A stretch of 64,000 bases of DNA from Arsenophonus sp. aPb (GTDB lineage Bacteria; Pseudomonadota; Gammaproteobacteria; Enterobacterales; Enterobacteriaceae). The stretch spans positions 1,736,001 through 1,800,000 of the forward strand of contig NZ_CP123499.1 in NCBI RefSeq assembly GCF_029873475.1. The letters are read 5' to 3'. Shown here in pieces: positions 36,688 to 46,356 of the stretch. How positions within the stretch are numbered: the stretch's first letter is position 1; the number at the start of each line of letters is the position of its first letter. The translations under genes were made by a program, and so were the position numbers. The notes beneath the pieces were generated by a model. That model searched no databases. It was not told where the DNA came from and saw only the letters and a list, made by a program, of their open reading frames with translations.

Positions 36688-38757
36688 ATGTCTCAAGATC
36701 GACTCTATACTGAAAAAGAGATCAGTTGGCTATCATTCAATGAGCGAGTTTTGCAAGAAGCAGCAGATAAACGTAATCCGCTGATTGAACGCATGCGATT
36801 TTTGGGCATTTATTCCAATAACCTTGAGGAATTTTATAAAATTAGATTTGCCGATGTTAAGCGCCGAATATTAATTAATGAAGAACGAGGAACGGCATCC
36901 AGTTCACGCCAGCTACTAAAGAGAATTGAAAGTAAAGTTGCCAAGCTCGATCAAGAATTTGACTCATTGTATAACGAGCTATTACTTGAAATGGCACATA
37001 ACCAAATTTTCCTAATTAATGAACGGCAAATTTCACCAAACCAACAAATTTGGTTACGACAATTTTTTCGCCAACAACTTCGTCAACATATTACGCCTAT
37101 TTTGATCACACCAGAAACGGATTTAGTTGAATTTCTGAAAGATGACTATACCTATTTAGCCGTTGAGATTATCCAGGGACAGAATATTCAATATGCTTTA
37201 CTTGAAATTCCAGCTGGCAAACAGCCTAGATTTATTCACTTACCGCCTGAAATGCCGAAACGCAGGAAATCAATGATCTTGCTAGATAATATTTTGCGTT
37301 ATTGTCTAGACGAAATATTTAAAGGCTTTTTTGATTACGACCAATTAAACGCCTACGCCATGAAAATGACGCGCGATGCAGAATATGATTTAACTACTGA
37401 GATGGAATCTAGCATGCTAGAGTTGATGTCATCCAGTTTAAAACAGCGTCTTAATGCCGAACCAGTTCGTTTTGTTTATCAACGCGACATGCCTGATGAA
37501 ATGGTTGAGCTGCTGAGAAAAAAACTCGGACTATCTAATGATGACTCAGTGATTGCAGGTGGCCGTTATCATAACTTTAAAGATTTCATTAAATTTCCAA
37601 ATGAAGGTAATAAAAATTTACTTAATAAGCCACTGCCGCGCTTACGTCATCGTCGTTTTGATAACTTCCGTAATGGATTTGATGCCATCAGAGAAAAAGA
37701 TGTTCTCCTCTACTATCCTTATTACACTTTTGAACATACGATAGAATTATTACGACAAGCCTCTTTTGACCCCAACGTGTTGACAATTAAAATCAATATT
37801 TATCGTGTAGCCAAGGATTCACGCATCATTGAATCGATGATTAATGCTGCTCACAACGGTAAAAAAGTCACCGTGGTGGTTGAATTACAAGCTAGATTTG
37901 ATGAAGAGGCCAATATTCATTGGGCTAAGCATCTTACTGAAGCCGGAGTACATGTTATTTTTTCTGCACCTGGCCTGAAAATCCACGCTAAACTGTTTAT
38001 TATTTCCCGCCTCGAACAAGGTGAAATTATTCGTTATGCCCACATTGGCACCGGCAATTTTAACGAAAAAACCGCTCGCCTTTATACCGATTATTCATTA
38101 TTAACGGCCAATCAACAAATTACCAATGAAGTAAGGCGGGTATTTAACTTTATTGAAAATCCTTATCGACCCGTAAGTTTTGAAAATCTCATGGTTTCAC
38201 CGCAAAATTCACGCACTCGGCTGACACAACTGATCGAGCGGGAAATTAGCAACGCTCAGGCGGGAAAAGCGGCCGCTATCTTACTAAAGATTAATAATTT
38301 AGACGACAAAGAGTTAATTAATCGTCTTTATGATGCCTCCAATGCTGGCGTAAAAATTCGCCTGCTGATCCGCGGCATGTGTTCACTGGTTCCTGGCCAA
38401 GCTAATTTCAGTGAAAATATTCAAGTTACTAGCATTGTTGACCGCTTTCTTGAACATGATAGAGTTTATGTATTTAGTAACAATGGCAACGAAGAAGTCT
38501 TTATCTCATCGGCTGACTGGATGACGCGCAATATCGATTTTCGTATTGAAGTTGCCGTTAAATTAGTTGATCAACAACTGAAACAACGCGTGCTCGACAT
38601 TCTTGAATTACAATTTAACGATACAGTTAAAGCTCGTTATATCGATAAAGAGTTGACTAATCGTTACGTACCGCGCGGTAATAAACGCAAAATCCAAGCC
38701 CAACTTGCCGTCTACGATTATTTAAAATCACTAGAACATCCAGAGACAAGAGCTTAA
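36688..38757 (+). CDS. ppk: Polyphosphate kinase 1
   Basis: 689 residues, close to the E. coli 688. It polymerises the terminal phosphate of ATP into polyphosphate at the membrane. The N-terminal domain begins TEKEISWLSFNERVLQEA. The autophosphorylated His lies in GLKIHAKLFII and a second catalytic His in FLEHDRVYVFS. The phospholipase D-like core has IRYAHIGTGNFNEKTARLYTD. ppx follows after four bases, so both ends of polyphosphate metabolism are in one operon. Confidence 0.98.
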   Translation: MSQDRLYTEKEISWLSFNERVLQEAADKRNPLIERMRFLGIYSNNLEEFYKIRFADVKRRILINEERGTASSSRQLLKRIESKVAKLDQEFDSLYNELLLEMAHNQIFLINERQISPNQQIWLRQFFRQQLRQHITPILITPETDLVEFLKDDYTYLAVEIIQGQNIQYALLEIPAGKQPRFIHLPPEMPKRRKSMILLDNILRYCLDEIFKGFFDYDQLNAYAMKMTRDAEYDLTTEMESSMLELMSSSLKQRLNAEPVRFVYQRDMPDEMVELLRKKLGLSNDDSVIAGGRYHNFKDFIKFPNEGNKNLLNKPLPRLRHRRFDNFRNGFDAIREKDVLLYYPYYTFEHTIELLRQASFDPNVLTIKINIYRVAKDSRIIESMINAAHNGKKVTVVVELQARFDEEANIHWAKHLTEAGVHVIFSAPGLKIHAKLFIISRLEQGEIIRYAHIGTGNFNEKTARLYTDYSLLTANQQITNEVRRVFNFIENPYRPVSFENLMVSPQNSRTRLTQLIEREISNAQAGKAAAILLKINNLDDKELINRLYDASNAGVKIRLLIRGMCSLVPGQANFSENIQVTSIVDRFLEHDRVYVFSNNGNEEVFISSADWMTRNIDFRIEVAVKLVDQQLKQRVLDILELQFNDTVKARYIDKELTNRYVPRGNKRKIQAQLAVYDYLKSLEHPETRA

Positions 38758-38761
38758 CACT

Positions 38762-40291
38762 ATGCCATTAACAAAACCTTCAGCATCGAGGCCGATGGAA
38801 ATTGCTGCCATTGATCTAGGCTCTAATAGCTTTCATATGATTGTCGCGCGAATCGTTAATGGCGCTTTACAAATTTTAACCCGCATTAAAAAACGCGTTC
38901 ATCTGGCTGATGGCTTAGATGAGCATAACCAATTAAACGAAGACTCAATTCAGCGTGCTTTAACCTGCTTAGCGCTTTTTGCCGAACGTTTACAAGGTTT
39001 TGCTGCTGATAATGTCTGTATTGTTGGCACTCATGCCTTACGAGAAGCGGTTAACGTCAAAGAGTTTTTGCAACGTGCTAAAGCCATCATACCCTACCCA
39101 ATTGAAATTATTTCAGGCCAAGAAGAAGCGCGACTAATTTTTATGGGTGTCGAACATACCCAGCCAGAGAAAGGGCGGAAGTTGGTGATTGATGTCGGCG
39201 GTGGTTCAACGGAACTTATTATTGGTGAAGATTTTAAGCCTTTATTAATGGAAAGCCGTAAAATGGGATGCATCAGTTATGGCCGCCAATTTTTTGCCAA
39301 TAATATCATTAATGAAACTAATTTTGCGCGCGCCTATTTTGCAAGCCGGCAAAAACTAGAAAATCTTGCTTGCCAATATCAAATGAAAGGTTGGGACTGT
39401 GCTTTTGGCGCTTCAGGAACCATCAAAGCAATCCATGAAGTCCTTTGCCAGTTGGGTGACTCAGATGGCATCATCACCCCTGAGCGCTTAGCTAAACTAA
39501 AAAAATTAGTTCTAAAGTATAAAAATTTTAAATCCCTCGATCTGCCTGGCTTATCGGCAGAGCGTGCGCATGTTTTTGTTCCGGGATTGGCCATTTTATA
39601 TGGTATATTTGATTCGCTGCAGATCAAACAATTATCTTTATCTGACGGCGCTTTACGTGAAGGAGTTCTATATGAAATGGAAGGACGTTTTCGTCATCAA
39701 GACATTCGCCAGCGCACCGCGTTAAGTTTAGCTGAGCACTATAATATTGACCGCGAACAAACCCAGCGAGTGTCAAAAACCATCAAAATTCTTTATCAAC
39801 AATGGGCAAAACAAAATCCCAAGTTGGTTAACCCACAATTGAAAGTGCTACTTACCTGGGCAGCGATGCTGCATGAGGTCGGGTTAAATATAAATCATAA
39901 TGGCTTACACCGTCATTCTGCCTATATTTTACACAATACTAATCTGCCGGGATTTAACCAAGAGCAACAATTATTATTGGCAACATTAGTTAGGTACCAT
40001 AAAAAAAGCATCAAGTCTGAAGATATTCCTAAGTTCAATCTATTTAAGAAAAAACAATTATTACCCATGATCCAACTATTACGGTTAGCTACCCTACTTA
40101 ATAATCAGCGTCAATCAACAACAACGCCAAGTTCACTACGTTTAAAAACCGATCAAAGCCATTGGACACTCTATTTCCCTTCTCACTATTTACAGCAAAA
40201 TGCGTTAATGCTGCTAGATTTAGAAAAAGAACAAAAATACTGGCAAGAGGTACCTGGTTGGAAATTAAAAATTAAAGAGGAATCTACTTGA
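38762..40291 (+). CDS. ppx: Exopolyphosphatase
   Basis: 509 residues against 513 in E. coli. It releases phosphate from polyphosphate ends and also hydrolyses pppGpp. The actin/Hsp70-like fold begins with IAAIDLGSNSFHMIVARI. The catalytic Glu is in IISGQEEARLIF; the phosphate loop is VIDVGGGSTELIIG. A C-terminal HD-like helical domain follows (MLHEVGLNINHNGLHRHSAYI). It is the second gene of the ppk-ppx operon. Confidence 0.97.
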   Translation: MPLTKPSASRPMEIAAIDLGSNSFHMIVARIVNGALQILTRIKKRVHLADGLDEHNQLNEDSIQRALTCLALFAERLQGFAADNVCIVGTHALREAVNVKEFLQRAKAIIPYPIEIISGQEEARLIFMGVEHTQPEKGRKLVIDVGGGSTELIIGEDFKPLLMESRKMGCISYGRQFFANNIINETNFARAYFASRQKLENLACQYQMKGWDCAFGASGTIKAIHEVLCQLGDSDGIITPERLAKLKKLVLKYKNFKSLDLPGLSAERAHVFVPGLAILYGIFDSLQIKQLSLSDGALREGVLYEMEGRFRHQDIRQRTALSLAEHYNIDREQTQRVSKTIKILYQQWAKQNPKLVNPQLKVLLTWAAMLHEVGLNINHNGLHRHSAYILHNTNLPGFNQEQQLLLATLVRYHKKSIKSEDIPKFNLFKKKQLLPMIQLLRLATLLNNQRQSTTTPSSLRLKTDQSHWTLYFPSHYLQQNALMLLDLEKEQKYWQEVPGWKLKIKEEST

Positions 40292-40478
40292 TATTTTGGT
40301 ATTATAAAAAATAAAATTTACCAAATATAAATCTAATTTAATTACTTAATTTCTATCTGATAACTTATCTATCCTGCTGCTGATAGTAGTTGTTTAAATA
40401 ATGTGTGCATTTAATCAAAAGTCTTATAAATGATAATACCTGATAATAGGTTACGACTATTAGTATTTAAGGATAACC

Positions 40479-41942
40479 ATGTCTCAACCAGCCTTTTCAT
40501 CAAATATTACCTCACTTATTAATCCACATTCCCAAAAGCTGGCTCAAATTAGGCAAGATATTTTAACGCTTTTTATGGAAAATGAAGAGACAATTAAAAT
40601 ATTAGCCACCCAACATAACAAACAACAAAGCTTATCTATCCTAAAACATGATAAAAAAATCATTCAAATTAAATCACTATTACATGCCTTACATGCCGCA
40701 GATATTGCTGATCTATTAGAAATGTTACCATATGATGAACGTTCATCGTTATGGTATTTAATCGATAATAATAAACGCGGCCAGGTATTGGTTGAGGCGT
40801 CAACCTCAGTCTGGGAAAGTTTACTAAAAAACATGTCGGATAGAGAATTGCTACGTGCTGTTGCTAATCTACATGTTGATGAACAAGCCTATATCGCTGA
40901 ACATTTACCTCGCGATACAATGCGTCGCTTATTGACTTATCTTGATCCCAGTCTACGTAATCAGATCCGTGAAGTCTTGCAATATCCAAAAGATAGCGTT
41001 GGTCAAATGATGGATTTTGAATTTATTACCGTTAGACCTAACGTTAGCCTGAAAACTGTTCAACGCTATCTCCGGCAACGAGGCAATATTCCTGAAGCAA
41101 CCGATAAAATTTTTATTGTTGATATGCAAAATCGCTTACAAGGAGAATTACCGTTAACGACGATTTTAACTGCATCACCAACAAAAACCGTGGCTGATGT
41201 GATGAAAACCGCCACAGTAAGCTTCTTGCCCGACGAAAAAGCGGAAGACGCCGCAAGTGCTTTCGAACGATACGATTTGATCTCGGCTGCTGTGGTTGAT
41301 AATAATGGTTTATTAATGGGACGCCTAACCGTTGAAGATATAGTTGATAATCTCAATGAAGAGAGTGATAGCAATATTCGGCGAATGGGAGGATTAAGTC
41401 CAGAAGAAGATGTTTTTGCCCCCGTCGGACAAGCGGTAAAAACTCGCTGGACTTGGCTTGCCATTAACTTATGCACCGCTTTTATCGCCTCACGGGTAAT
41501 TGGCGTTTTCGAAAATACCATTTCACAACTTGTCGCGCTGGCAACATTAATGCCTATTGTAGCTGGCATTGGTGGCAATACTGGCAATCAGACTATCACC
41601 ATGATTGTGCGGGCAATTGCCTTGCATCAGATCCAGACTGGTAATTTCTCATTTCTCTTACTCAGAGAGTTAGGGGTGGCCTTAATTAATGGCATTGTTT
41701 GGGGCGGGATCATGGGCATCGTCACCTATTTACTTTATGGTAACCTAGAGATGGGTGCAGTGATGACGTTAGCCATGATACTGAACTTAATGATGGCCGC
41801 ATTAATGGGTGTTATTATCCCATTAATTATGGTAAAACTAGGTCGAGATCCGGCTATTGGCTCAAGTGTGATGATAACCGCAATAACTGATACCGGTGGC
41901 TTTTTTATTTTCTTAGGCTTAGCAACCCTTTTTCTAATTTGA
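40479..41942 (+). CDS. mgtE: Magnesium transporter MgtE
   Basis: 487 residues. An N-terminal superhelical Mg-sensing domain (HAADIADLLEMLPYDER) is followed by two CBS domains (about 180-300) that gate the channel, then five membrane helices. The pore-lining signature is PIVAGIGGNTGNQT, and the C-terminal helix has SVMITAITDTGGFFIFLG. It imports Mg2+ when internal Mg2+ is low. I see no riboswitch in the 187 bases upstream. Confidence 0.95.
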   Translation: MSQPAFSSNITSLINPHSQKLAQIRQDILTLFMENEETIKILATQHNKQQSLSILKHDKKIIQIKSLLHALHAADIADLLEMLPYDERSSLWYLIDNNKRGQVLVEASTSVWESLLKNMSDRELLRAVANLHVDEQAYIAEHLPRDTMRRLLTYLDPSLRNQIREVLQYPKDSVGQMMDFEFITVRPNVSLKTVQRYLRQRGNIPEATDKIFIVDMQNRLQGELPLTTILTASPTKTVADVMKTATVSFLPDEKAEDAASAFERYDLISAAVVDNNGLLMGRLTVEDIVDNLNEESDSNIRRMGGLSPEEDVFAPVGQAVKTRWTWLAINLCTAFIASRVIGVFENTISQLVALATLMPIVAGIGGNTGNQTITMIVRAIALHQIQTGNFSFLLLRELGVALINGIVWGGIMGIVTYLLYGNLEMGAVMTLAMILNLMMAALMGVIIPLIMVKLGRDPAIGSSVMITAITDTGGFFIFLGLATLFLI

Positions 41943-42435
41943 ATCGCCAGCGCTAATCTATTACTGTAATATTAGAATAGCGCCTTGAAACCCAACTTAT
42001 TAAACATCTTTTCTATTTAAATTAATAAGCAAATTTTTCTCTATGTATGAATTCAAATATAACAATTTAATCTATTTATATTTCTAAAATAGAATGCATT
42101 CTTATTTAAATTCCATTATTGTTTTTGCTAGTTATCATTTTAATTAAAAGCCAATAACCTAATATTTAAGCCATTTAAAGCCCATTCAAAGTAAGATATC
42201 ATAAAATCCGCTATTGATGTTTATATAGACAATGACGATAAAATAGAAGATTATTTGTCATAACTTCCAGATGATAAACGGATAATGATTTCAGCTAAAT
42301 GAAATATCATTATTACTTTAATCTTTTTATGATTGAAAAATAAAACCAATCAACAAATTGCACCAATTGTTAGAATAATTTATCCAGCATACCCGTACAC
42401 TATTTTGCCAATTAAGAAAATAAAAAGGATAAAAC
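41943..42435. other. Intergenic between mgtE and the MFS gene
   Basis: 493 AT-rich bases. Just after mgtE is a weak inverted repeat. At 42195-42301 there is a short coding-like stretch, listed separately. The MFS ribosome-binding site AAAAAGGA lies at the right end. Nothing else is recognisable. Confidence 0.45.
42195..42301 (+). pseudogene. Possible gene remnant
   Basis: One frame reads IIKSAIDVYIDNDDKIEDYLS, then a stop, then LPDDKRIMISAK. The mix of charged residues looks like decayed coding sequence, not random AT-rich DNA, but I cannot name a family. Confidence 0.25.
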
Positions 42436-43803
42436 ATGCCATCGCTAACCAACATGCAAAGTCAGCCTGTTGCCAGGCCATTAAATCGACAAGATTATAA
42501 AACACTGGGTCTATCTTCGTTAGGTGGCACACTTGAATTTTATGATTTTGTTATTTTTGTCTTTTACGCCAAAATCATCTCGCAACTTTTTTTCCCAAGT
42601 GGCAATCAATTTCTCGCGCTGATGGCAACTCTTGGCTTATTTGCTGCCGGTTATCTGGCTCGTCCGTTAGGTGGCATTATTATGGCACATTATGGCGATA
42701 AAATCGGTCGTAAGCGCATGTTCAGTTTAAGTATATTTATGATGGCACTACCTACTTTAGTCATCGGCTCCCTACCCACTTATGCAACAATTGGTATCGC
42801 CGCTCCACTACTATTACTACTAATGCGTATTATGCAGGGGGCGGCAATTGGCGGAGAAATGCCAGGTGCCTGGGTGTTTATCGCTGAACACACACCAAAA
42901 CAGTGTTATGGTTTAGGTATTGGCATACTAACTTCGGGTATTACCGGCGGTATTTTACTTGGCTCTATGATAGCCATTAGTATTGAATATCATTTTAGCG
43001 AACAACAAATTGTTGACTTTGCCTGGCGTATCCCATTTATTCTTGGTGGTTTATTTGGCTTTATTTCTGTCTATCTGCGCCGTTTTTTAGAGGAAACACC
43101 GATATTCAAACAGTTAGCGGCGCAAAAAGCGCTTAGTAGTCAGTTACCGATTAAGACGGTGTTAACATCACATAAGCAAGCTTGTTTGATCACCGCTGCG
43201 TTAACCTGGTCTTTATCTACCGCTATTATCGTGATCATTTTAATGACGCCTGACGTTATTTTACGTGGGATCTACCATATTGATCGCAATAGCGCTTTAC
43301 AAGCCAACTGCATTGCGGTGTTAATGTTAACAGTTGGTTGTATTTTTTGGGGCTATTTAAGTGATAAAATTGGCTCGCGTATCACCCTGCTTGTTGCCTA
43401 CAGCGGACTTATTATTTCAACTAGCTATTTTTATTATATATTATCACCCTCTCTCTCATTTTTAGCGTTAAGTAGCTATTATGCCATTATGGGATTCTTC
43501 GTCGGCGCGGTTGTTTTAACACCAATTATTTCGACCCGAGCGTTCCCTCCGGCTATTCGTTATTCCGGCCTGTCCTTTGCCTATAATATTGCCTATGCGA
43601 TCTTTGGTGGCTTAACGCCAATTATCACTGGCTTCTGGTTACAACAGTCTCAGTTGGCGCCAATTTACTATGTCAATACAGTGGCAATATTAGCTACTTT
43701 GGTTGGTTTTTTACCCCTAGCTTATCAAGGATGGCAAAATCATCAGCCAGATAAATCCAACCCTGATGCGGATAACCCGGTTCAAAATGTACTAAGTCGT
43801 TAA
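42436..43803 (+). CDS. MFS transporter, metabolite:H+ symporter (ProP/ShiA-like) family
   Basis: 455 residues with twelve predicted membrane segments. The first helix block GGTLEFYDFVIFVFYAKII resembles the metabolite:H+ symporter family, and the MFS loop-2 motif is HYGDKIGRKRMFS. A second copy of that motif in the C-terminal half is WGYLSDKIGSRI. The MIQGAAIGGEMPGAWVF-like helix 4 supports this family. The substrate is unknown; ProP, YhjE and ShiA relatives carry osmolytes or organic acids. It has its own ribosome-binding site and is convergent with the first SopA-like gene. Confidence 0.88.
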   Translation: MPSLTNMQSQPVARPLNRQDYKTLGLSSLGGTLEFYDFVIFVFYAKIISQLFFPSGNQFLALMATLGLFAAGYLARPLGGIIMAHYGDKIGRKRMFSLSIFMMALPTLVIGSLPTYATIGIAAPLLLLLMRIMQGAAIGGEMPGAWVFIAEHTPKQCYGLGIGILTSGITGGILLGSMIAISIEYHFSEQQIVDFAWRIPFILGGLFGFISVYLRRFLEETPIFKQLAAQKALSSQLPIKTVLTSHKQACLITAALTWSLSTAIIVIILMTPDVILRGIYHIDRNSALQANCIAVLMLTVGCIFWGYLSDKIGSRITLLVAYSGLIISTSYFYYILSPSLSFLALSSYYAIMGFFVGAVVLTPIISTRAFPPAIRYSGLSFAYNIAYAIFGGLTPIITGFWLQQSQLAPIYYVNTVAILATLVGFLPLAYQGWQNHQPDKSNPDADNPVQNVLSR

Positions 43804-43897
43804 TAACATCAGGATAATAATGCAAAAGAGTATCAGTCATAAGACTAATACCTAGGCGGAAAAAATTGGCTAATAACTAACAATAAAAATATGCGTA

Positions 43898-46081
43898 TTA
43901 ATTCCAAGCCGGTGGCATAATGCCCGCTAATATGGTTGGGAAATGAGCATTAATATGAGTAATCATATCAGTTGATATTACTGCCGTACAGCTAAAAGCA
44001 TTATGGTAACCCAGCAATCTATCGCCCCAATCTTTATATTGTTCTTCAGATAGAAATGTTGGCGGTGATAATTGATGTGCCTGCTCCATCAGGGCAAAGG
44101 CAAAATACCTTAATGCGTTCGGTGACTCGTATTCAGTGCCGAATATTGCACTAGAAGAATATTTACTAAAAACCGCGGCCAGGCTTAATAAGGTTTTCGC
44201 CTGCGTTGATTTATCGGCGTTGGATAAATTATAAGCTTGCAGCAATTTTTGTGTGTAAGCGGCGGTTAAACGATAACCTGTTACGCCATTTTCGGTATAT
44301 TGTGTAAACTTATTGTTAAATATCGCCGCCAGTTTAGTCTGGCTGTCAAAATCAATTAATTTTATTTGAGAAGTGCGTTGCGTTATCACAGTTTGAAAAG
44401 TGGACTGTAATTCACCTAGCTCTATAGTAGCTAATAATTTGTCAAACTTAGCTTGCTGTTGATGAAAACGATAGTTTGCCATAAATAATTTAAAATGATG
44501 TTGAAAAAGGGTATCTAACTGATAATCTGCCGGGCCAATATTCTCCTGCCCCTGATAGAGATAAAAACCATACCAATTGGTATCCGCTTTTCTCCCTCGC
44601 ACATCCAACATTTGTTGTAGCTGGTTTTGTGACATCATCATGGCATAGTCACTATTGGGCGGCCTAGAGAGCAAAATAAAATTATCAGCATTTTTATCTG
44701 ACCAGTCAGGTTTGCCAGCATAATCACCAAAATCAGGCTTCATCGTATAAAGTGCAATACGACTATCTCTTAGATAACAATCATACAGCCTTTTAGTCTG
44801 CTCTTTAAGGCTACTATCCCCCGCCATTATTTGTGAAATTAACTGAATAAAGGCGCCATTATGGCTAAACATCAGTTCTGGCTTGTTTTCAATGCAGGTC
44901 AGTAAGGTTGCCAATCGGGAATTATCTAATGCCGGCATCATACTGATATCATATTTTGTCAAATAGAGTGACAAGATATTGTTATTCAGCCAGTTGATAA
45001 TTATCTCATCCTCGTTATATGGCGCTTTTGCTAAGGTATTTAACAAAGGCTCTACCACCGATAATAGTGAAAACTCTTCAGGGTTTTTGTCTAATGAATT
45101 CATTAGCTGATATACCAAGCTAATTTTTATTTTTTTATATTTTGCATCAATACTATCGATAGTCGTTAACAAACTAAAGTCATTGTTAATATGGTTAAGA
45201 TAACGATCTAAATTATCAATATTCCAAACCGGAAAAGCGATATCACTTAGCACTGACTCATCTAAAATAGCGTCAGTTAAATCGGCACCGTTAAGATCAG
45301 CGCCATTAAAATTAGCCTTACTTAAGTCAGCTCCATTCAACTTAGCTTTAGTAAAATTAGCGTCATTTAAGTTGGCACCATTCAACTTAGCTTTAGTGAA
45401 ATTAGTGGAGCTTAAATTAGTATGACTTAGATTAGCATCTGCAAGATCTGCCTCAATAAAAACACTAGATTGTAAATTAGAGTGACTAAAGTCAGCCTGG
45501 CACGCATTAGCCCCAACAAATTTTACTTGCTGTAAATCAGCCTTCACTAATTTAGTATTTTGCAAAATAGCCTCATGTAGCTCAACATCAAACAACTTAG
45601 CATCATTCAAATTAGCATCTCTCAGATCCGCCTTTATTAGCTTAGTTTTATATAACCTAGCATGGCATAATGTTGCCTCATTCAACTTAGCGCTATTGAG
45701 ACAGGTATAATCAAGATTGGTATTATCCAATCTGGCGTTTTTTAGTGTGGCATCTGTCAAATTAGCTATTTGCAGATTAGCACCATTTAAATCGGCTTCA
45801 TCTAAATTAGCTTCTTGCAATTTAGCCCGCTCAAAATCAAGCATCGCTAAATTAACTCCATTTAGTTGAGCCTTACGCAAATCCAGCTCAGCATCAACCG
45901 GACGTTGCTTAATTAATTTATCTAAAATCTCACGTTTGCGTTGTTGTAAATCCCTTTTGTTATCAACACTACAGTCATCTGGGATGGCTTGTCTTAATAT
46001 CGCTAAGTCAGAAAATGCTTCCGTTGAGGTATTTGTTGTATGAAAGACAGAATTAGTTCCATTAGAAGAGGATACTTGCAT
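43898..46081 (-). CDS. SopA-like pentapeptide-repeat protein, putative HECT-type E3 ubiquitin ligase effector
   Basis: 727 residues from the ATG at 46081 (GGAG five bases upstream; a GTG two codons earlier is too close to it). An N-terminal tail (1-60) with no Sec signal is followed by pentapeptide repeats (A[DN]LxX, about 66-280) forming a beta-helix. The remainder resembles the SopA central and C-terminal HECT-like regions. FSCTAVIS places a Cys exactly 29 residues from the C-terminus, the same distance as the catalytic Cys753 in the 782-residue Salmonella SopA. SopA is a type III effector that ubiquitinates host proteins; delivery and activity here are inference. The next gene upstream is a paralogue. 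Confidence 0.83.
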   Translation of the reverse strand: MQVSSSNGTNSVFHTTNTSTEAFSDLAILRQAIPDDCSVDNKRDLQQRKREILDKLIKQRPVDAELDLRKAQLNGVNLAMLDFERAKLQEANLDEADLNGANLQIANLTDATLKNARLDNTNLDYTCLNSAKLNEATLCHARLYKTKLIKADLRDANLNDAKLFDVELHEAILQNTKLVKADLQQVKFVGANACQADFSHSNLQSSVFIEADLADANLSHTNLSSTNFTKAKLNGANLNDANFTKAKLNGADLSKANFNGADLNGADLTDAILDESVLSDIAFPVWNIDNLDRYLNHINNDFSLLTTIDSIDAKYKKIKISLVYQLMNSLDKNPEEFSLLSVVEPLLNTLAKAPYNEDEIIINWLNNNILSLYLTKYDISMMPALDNSRLATLLTCIENKPELMFSHNGAFIQLISQIMAGDSSLKEQTKRLYDCYLRDSRIALYTMKPDFGDYAGKPDWSDKNADNFILLSRPPNSDYAMMMSQNQLQQMLDVRGRKADTNWYGFYLYQGQENIGPADYQLDTLFQHHFKLFMANYRFHQQQAKFDKLLATIELGELQSTFQTVITQRTSQIKLIDFDSQTKLAAIFNNKFTQYTENGVTGYRLTAAYTQKLLQAYNLSNADKSTQAKTLLSLAAVFSKYSSSAIFGTEYESPNALRYFAFALMEQAHQLSPPTFLSEEQYKDWGDRLLGYHNAFSCTAVISTDMITHINAHFPTILAGIMPPAWN

Positions 46082-46356
46082 AATCACTCCTTGATTAATT
46101 TACAATCAGAAAAGAATAATATATGAGTGATTAATGGAGTATAATTGCAAAAAACCGCTATTTAACGGCTATGAATTATTATCTTTGTCATTTTTTAACA
46201 TTGATTATTTATTTATCTGCCATAAAATCTATTTTCAGCCGATTGCTTTGTTTGTCTATTAAACAAACACGGCGAAAGCGATAAAATTAACGTCCCTAAT
46301 AACAAACAATCAAAGACGCATCATCAATTAAATTTAAGACAATAGAATTAGCGTAA

